From the NCBI RefSeq assembly GCF_016767715.1, contig NZ_CP050145.1, forward strand, positions 682,001 through 746,000: 64,000 nucleotides of DNA, given 5' to 3'. The position numbers were made by a program, and so were the translations under genes. Below, in pieces: positions 61,539 to 64,000 of this stretch. Source of the DNA: Mycobacteroides chelonae. Lineage in GTDB: Bacteria; Actinomycetota; Actinomycetes; Mycobacteriales; Mycobacteriaceae. Position 1 is the stretch's first letter; each line of letters begins with the position of its first letter. The notes beneath the pieces were generated by a model. The model was not told the origin of the DNA. It saw only the letters and a program-made list of their open reading frames with translations, and searched no databases.

Positions 61539-62605
61539 CCGCTCGCCTCCATGAGACACACCAGATTGTGCTGCAGTGCAGCGCCGTTGGTGGCGTGGGC
61601 AAGTGCTCGAGTGGCGCGGCCCTGCATGATGGCGCGAGCCGATTCACCGATGCGGATCAACCCGGTAGCGGTAGCGGGCGCACCCGCCAGCGGCCCACCG
61701 GATGGATTCACGAGCACGTTGTCGATGCCCAAGGCTTTGGTCAGTAGCGGTTCCACATAGCTGTACTCGGTGTGCAGCTCGGCGACTTCCACACTGGCGG
61801 CAGTGAAACCGGCCATAGCTGCTGCCTTGTCGGCGGCGATGCGCGCCGAGTCCACTACCGTGAGATCCCGCGAGCCGGGGTAGTGCGTGTCCATCCGGTG
61901 ATCGATCGCCCTGATCCACGCCGGACGCCGGGCCAGGCGGCGTGCCACATCACCGGTGGCCAGGATCAGTACCGCGGCGCCGTCACCGACCGGCGCCACA
62001 TCGTGTGGACGCAGTGGCGAGGCGATGTACGGCTGATCCAGCAGCGATTCGACTCCCGGAGCACCTGCCCTGAGCGCGAAGGGATTCGACAACGCATCGG
62101 TCAGCGATTGGTTCACCACATCGGCCATCTCTCGCTCTGTGGTGATACCGGCCTCGACGACGGCCGCCGCCTGCAGACCGGCGATCGCATGCCGATGCGG
62201 ATGAAGGGGAGTCAGGTAGTAGGGGTCCAGTGAAGCGGGCGCCACCTGATCCAGGTCGGTGGGCAGCGCGCCGCGGCCGATGCCGTACACCAGGGCGATA
62301 TCACCGTGGCCCAGTTGGAGCCATGACCAGGCCTCGTAACACGCCCATGCGGCGTCCATTTCGACATGGGATTCCGATATCGGCGGCCAGGCGCCGACAG
62401 CGTCGAGGGACTCGATGTACGCGAAGGTACGGCCCTCGAAGAAGTCATGGCTGCCTGATGCGTAGAAGTCGATGTCCTCGCGGCGCAGTCCTACCTGTTC
62501 GAGGGCCTCGCGGACCACGGGTAGCAGGATCTCGGCCATATCGTCACGAAGATTTGCTGCAGTACAAGCCGATTGGGAAAAAGAAACCACGGCAACATCA
62601 CGCAT
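61535..62605 (-). CDS. Thiolase-like protein with Cys nucleophile
   Basis: 356 aa from the ATG at 62605 (MRDVAVVSFSQSACT). The DAAWAC89YEAWSW segment matches the nucleophile helix of thiolases. VNPSGGPLAGAPATATGLIRI is the CoA-side motif. Short for a thiolase (classical ~390 aa), as in SCP2-type lipid-transfer thiolases. Forms a probable heteromeric unit with the next gene product and the OB-fold protein(s) before it. Confidence 0.82.
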   Translation of the reverse strand: MRDVAVVSFSQSACTAANLRDDMAEILLPVVREALEQVGLRREDIDFYASGSHDFFEGRTFAYIESLDAVGAWPPISESHVEMDAAWACYEAWSWLQLGHGDIALVYGIGRGALPTDLDQVAPASLDPYYLTPLHPHRHAIAGLQAAAVVEAGITTEREMADVVNQSLTDALSNPFALRAGAPGVESLLDQPYIASPLRPHDVAPVGDGAAVLILATGDVARRLARRPAWIRAIDHRMDTHYPGSRDLTVVDSARIAADKAAAMAGFTAASVEVAELHTEYSYVEPLLTKALGIDNVLVNPSGGPLAGAPATATGLIRIGESARAIMQGRATRALAHATNGAALQHNLVCLMEASG

Positions 62606-63074
62606 GGGCGGCCTTGCCTGGCACTGGCCGGAAGTAGCGGATGCTCTGCATGCTGGCACCGAGCTCCTCATCGGTCACCCAGACCGGCTCTACGGTCATG
62701 CCGATGTGAACGAGGTCTGGCGCGGTGTCTCCGATCATGTGCATGAGTCTGTTGTCGGCGCCGTGCAACTGGATGTGCGCCACTGCGTAGGGCGGCGCGA
62801 ACACTTGTCCCGGAAAGGGGAAGCTCACGATGCAGAAGGTCTCCACCGTTCCCGTCCCCGCGAGGGGGAACGGTTCACCCAGTTCCGTCAGGCATCGTGA
62901 ACAGAATTGCGGCGCAGGACAGTACGCGCGTTGACAGCCAGGGCATCGGCGTGCCAGCAGGCGCCTGTGCGCCAGCCCGCGCAGGAAGATGGAACGACCG
63001 GATCCCGCCACATACGTGTAGTCCATGCGGAACGGGCTGGCGATCGAAGAGACCGGTTCGGGTAGTGCGGTCAC
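62598..63074 (-). CDS. DUF35 OB-fold acyl-CoA-associated protein with zinc ribbon
   Basis: 158 aa from GTG 63074. Zinc ribbon CPGCQRAYCPAPQFCSRC (Cys-x2-Cys pairs) at residues ~37-54, followed by an OB-fold (GTVETFCIVSFPFPGQ). DUF35 proteins bind acyl-CoA and activate partner thiolase-like aldolases, as ChsH2-type domains do in steroid side-chain cleavage. Stop overlaps the thiolase start by 8 bp; GTGA couples it to the upstream gene. Confidence 0.85.
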   Translation of the reverse strand: MTALPEPVSSIASPFRMDYTYVAGSGRSIFLRGLAHRRLLARRCPGCQRAYCPAPQFCSRCLTELGEPFPLAGTGTVETFCIVSFPFPGQVFAPPYAVAHIQLHGADNRLMHMIGDTAPDLVHIGMTVEPVWVTDEELGASMQSIRYFRPVPGKAAHA

Positions 63075-63526
63075 TGCGGGCCCACCGGTTCGAAGCAGAC
63101 GATATCGGTGATGGCGCCGACACGGTCCGGGCGCCATCGTGCGACGACGGGCAGTCCCGTTTTCATGGTCAGGGGATTCCCGCCGACATCGACGGCGTGG
63201 AACATCGCGTTAGTGGTTCCGTCGATGCGGATAAGCGCCCATGCGAAATCGTCCTGCAACTCGTCTGCCGGCCGCGACCGTACCCAGGTCCATTGCAGGA
63301 CAACGCCCTTCGGTTCGAGTTCTACCAGCTCGCCGGTAGGGCCGGCATCGGCCGGGTCGAACTCGAGCACCGGGCACAAGACCTGACCATGGATTGTCCG
63401 TACTCCGAAAAGTCGCGCGTCCCGCAGTCCGCCGAGGAAGGTGCCGATCTTGGGGCCGACGGTGCGCTCGAATCCGAACTCGATCGTGTACGGCGCGCGC
63501 AGGGATTCGGAGGATTGGTCGCTCAC
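63071..63526 (-). CDS. DUF35/OB-fold protein without zinc ribbon
   Basis: 151 aa. OB-fold region similar to the DUF35 neighbour (GTFLGGLRDARLFGVRTIHG, then LEPKGVVLQWTWV), but lacking the Cys-x2-Cys pairs. First gene of the operon, with ATG at 63526 and the palindrome 63540-63576 upstream. Pairs of DUF35 genes with thiolase-like pairs suggest a 2+2 complex. Exact function unproven. Confidence 0.75.
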   Translation of the reverse strand: MSDQSSESLRAPYTIEFGFERTVGPKIGTFLGGLRDARLFGVRTIHGQVLCPVLEFDPADAGPTGELVELEPKGVVLQWTWVRSRPADELQDDFAWALIRIDGTTNAMFHAVDVGGNPLTMKTGLPVVARWRPDRVGAITDIVCFEPVGPQ

Positions 63527-63539
63527 AGCCCTCCCGACG

Positions 63540-63576
63540 CGGTTCTATCAATTGATTGAATCGAGCGATAGGACCG
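63540..63576. promoter_or_regulatory. Inverted repeat upstream of thiolase/DUF35 operon
   Basis: CGGTTCTATC (63540-63549) and GATAGGACCG (63567-63576) are complementary at 9 of 10 positions with a 17-bp AT-rich spacer that holds TCAATTGA. It lies 14 bp before the first gene of the operon, in the promoter position, and may bind the operon's own TetR. Inferred. Confidence 0.5.
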
Positions 63577-63637
63577 TAACACGGGAGTGATGGCGGCCAC
63601 AGATTTACGTGGACACCAATGCGGCGAGGGATGGCGG

Positions 63638-64000
63638 TTATCGCGGAGGGGGTGGCTTCAGGGCCTTTTCGAGCTGGGGTGTCAGTTGTTCGAGGGCATA
63701 GATCCGGGCTAGCGGGCCTCCGAGCCGAAGGGCGCTCACCACCGGGCTGTCCGCCGGGATGTAGACAGCGCGCCCCTCGGTGACGGCACGCAAATCGGCG
63801 AGACCGTTCGTGGACTTCGCCTGCTGTTCAGTGGCTCCCACCACCACCAGGAGGTCCTCGTCGGCCTTGGCCTTCAGCTCGTTATCCGGCACCGGGCCGG
63901 AGTATCGCTGGCTGAGGAACCCCAGACCGTCGAACACCGCGCGGCGTGGGTCGCGGAAACCCAAGAGGAAGGTGCCTTGTCCGTCGGCGACCCAATCGAC
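63638..64000 (-). CDS. Probable iron/siderophore ABC substrate-binding protein (N-terminal part missing)
   Basis: C-terminal 120 residues only; the frame runs open to the window edge. The motif DGQGTFLLGFRDPRRAVF and later EGRAVYIPADSPVVSALRL fit the C-lobe of TroA/FecB-type periplasmic binding proteins. Ends in a Pro-rich LKPPPPR tail. It would capture a metal chelate outside the membrane. Upstream part and lipoprotein signal cannot be seen. Confidence 0.65.
   Translation of the reverse strand, partial: VDWVADGQGTFLLGFRDPRRAVFDGLGFLSQRYSGPVPDNELKAKADEDLLVVVGATEQQAKSTNGLADLRAVTEGRAVYIPADSPVVSALRLGGPLARIYALEQLTPQLEKALKPPPPR

Overview
The window is high-GC actinobacterial chromosome. A PPE protein, an MspA-type porin, mycothiol synthase (mshD), DesA1, an LmeA-like protein, a CpsA-type LCP protein and DUF3073 point to a mycobacterium. 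The order purM - DUF3073 - ygfZ - pabC - nitrobindin - sseC/cysA2/thioredoxin - lmeA - glnR-like - mshD - pst - phoU - cpsA - dusB - desA1 resembles the Rv0809-Rv0824c neighbourhood of M. tuberculosis. The MspA porin and absence of IS elements suggest a rapid grower, perhaps the M. abscessus/chelonae group (inference).

Layout. 1-4428: the end of a dipeptide/oligopeptide ABC importer operon (binding protein cut by the window edge, two permeases, fused double ATPase), convergent with a secreted lipase. 6461-10665: a TetR-amidase pair divergent from a Rieske oxygenase-reductase pair around a palindromic operator. 10715-15113: conserved housekeeping genes (purM, DUF3073, ygfZ, pabC, nitrobindin), with an apparently orphan micro-gene at 14136-14350 and a 32-residue membrane microprotein overlapping nitrobindin. 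15195-20715: exported proteins, a divergent NarL-type two-component system, an MspA-family porin and two tandem exported paralogues. 20818-23976: the cysteine/sulfur operon (thioredoxin, DUF4395, cysA2, sseC-like), containing a leaderless poly-cysteine leader peptide. 24052-31662: a GlnR-family regulator, mshD, pstSCAB with a PHO-type direct repeat, a quinone oxidoreductase and phoU. 31775-39396: LCP ligase, dusB, desA1, small exported protein, TetR/MpaB-like pair and a GAP-family membrane protein.

39405-49608 is accessory metabolism: a dehydrogenase / beta-propeller / dehydrogenase operon opposite a frameshifted PucR regulator, an SDR, membrane proteins, a drug/metabolite exporter, an AraC regulator facing a hydrolase, and an MFS transporter. 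At 49681-50179 lie four tRNA genes (Lys, Glu, Asp, Phe). Immediately after tRNA-Phe is a head-to-head restriction-modification pair (PD-(D/E)XK nuclease and C5-cytosine methyltransferase whose start codons abut), then a PPE protein with a His/Asp-rich stretch and a Zur-like box upstream. 54514-58964: a lipase, SDR and SRPBCC genes, then a TetR-SDR-crotonase operon behind a 39-bp palindrome. 58961-63526 is a tightly overlapping minus-strand operon: two OB-fold/DUF35 proteins, two thiolase-like proteins (only one with an obvious nucleophilic Cys), a crotonase and a TetR regulator, probably an acyl-CoA or steroid-type degradation unit. The window ends inside a probable metal/siderophore binding protein.

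The strongest unusual signals are the micro-gene at 14136-14350, the poly-Cys attenuator, the R-M pair, the His-rich PPE with its Zur-like site, the paired thiolase/DUF35 operon and the frameshifted regulator.
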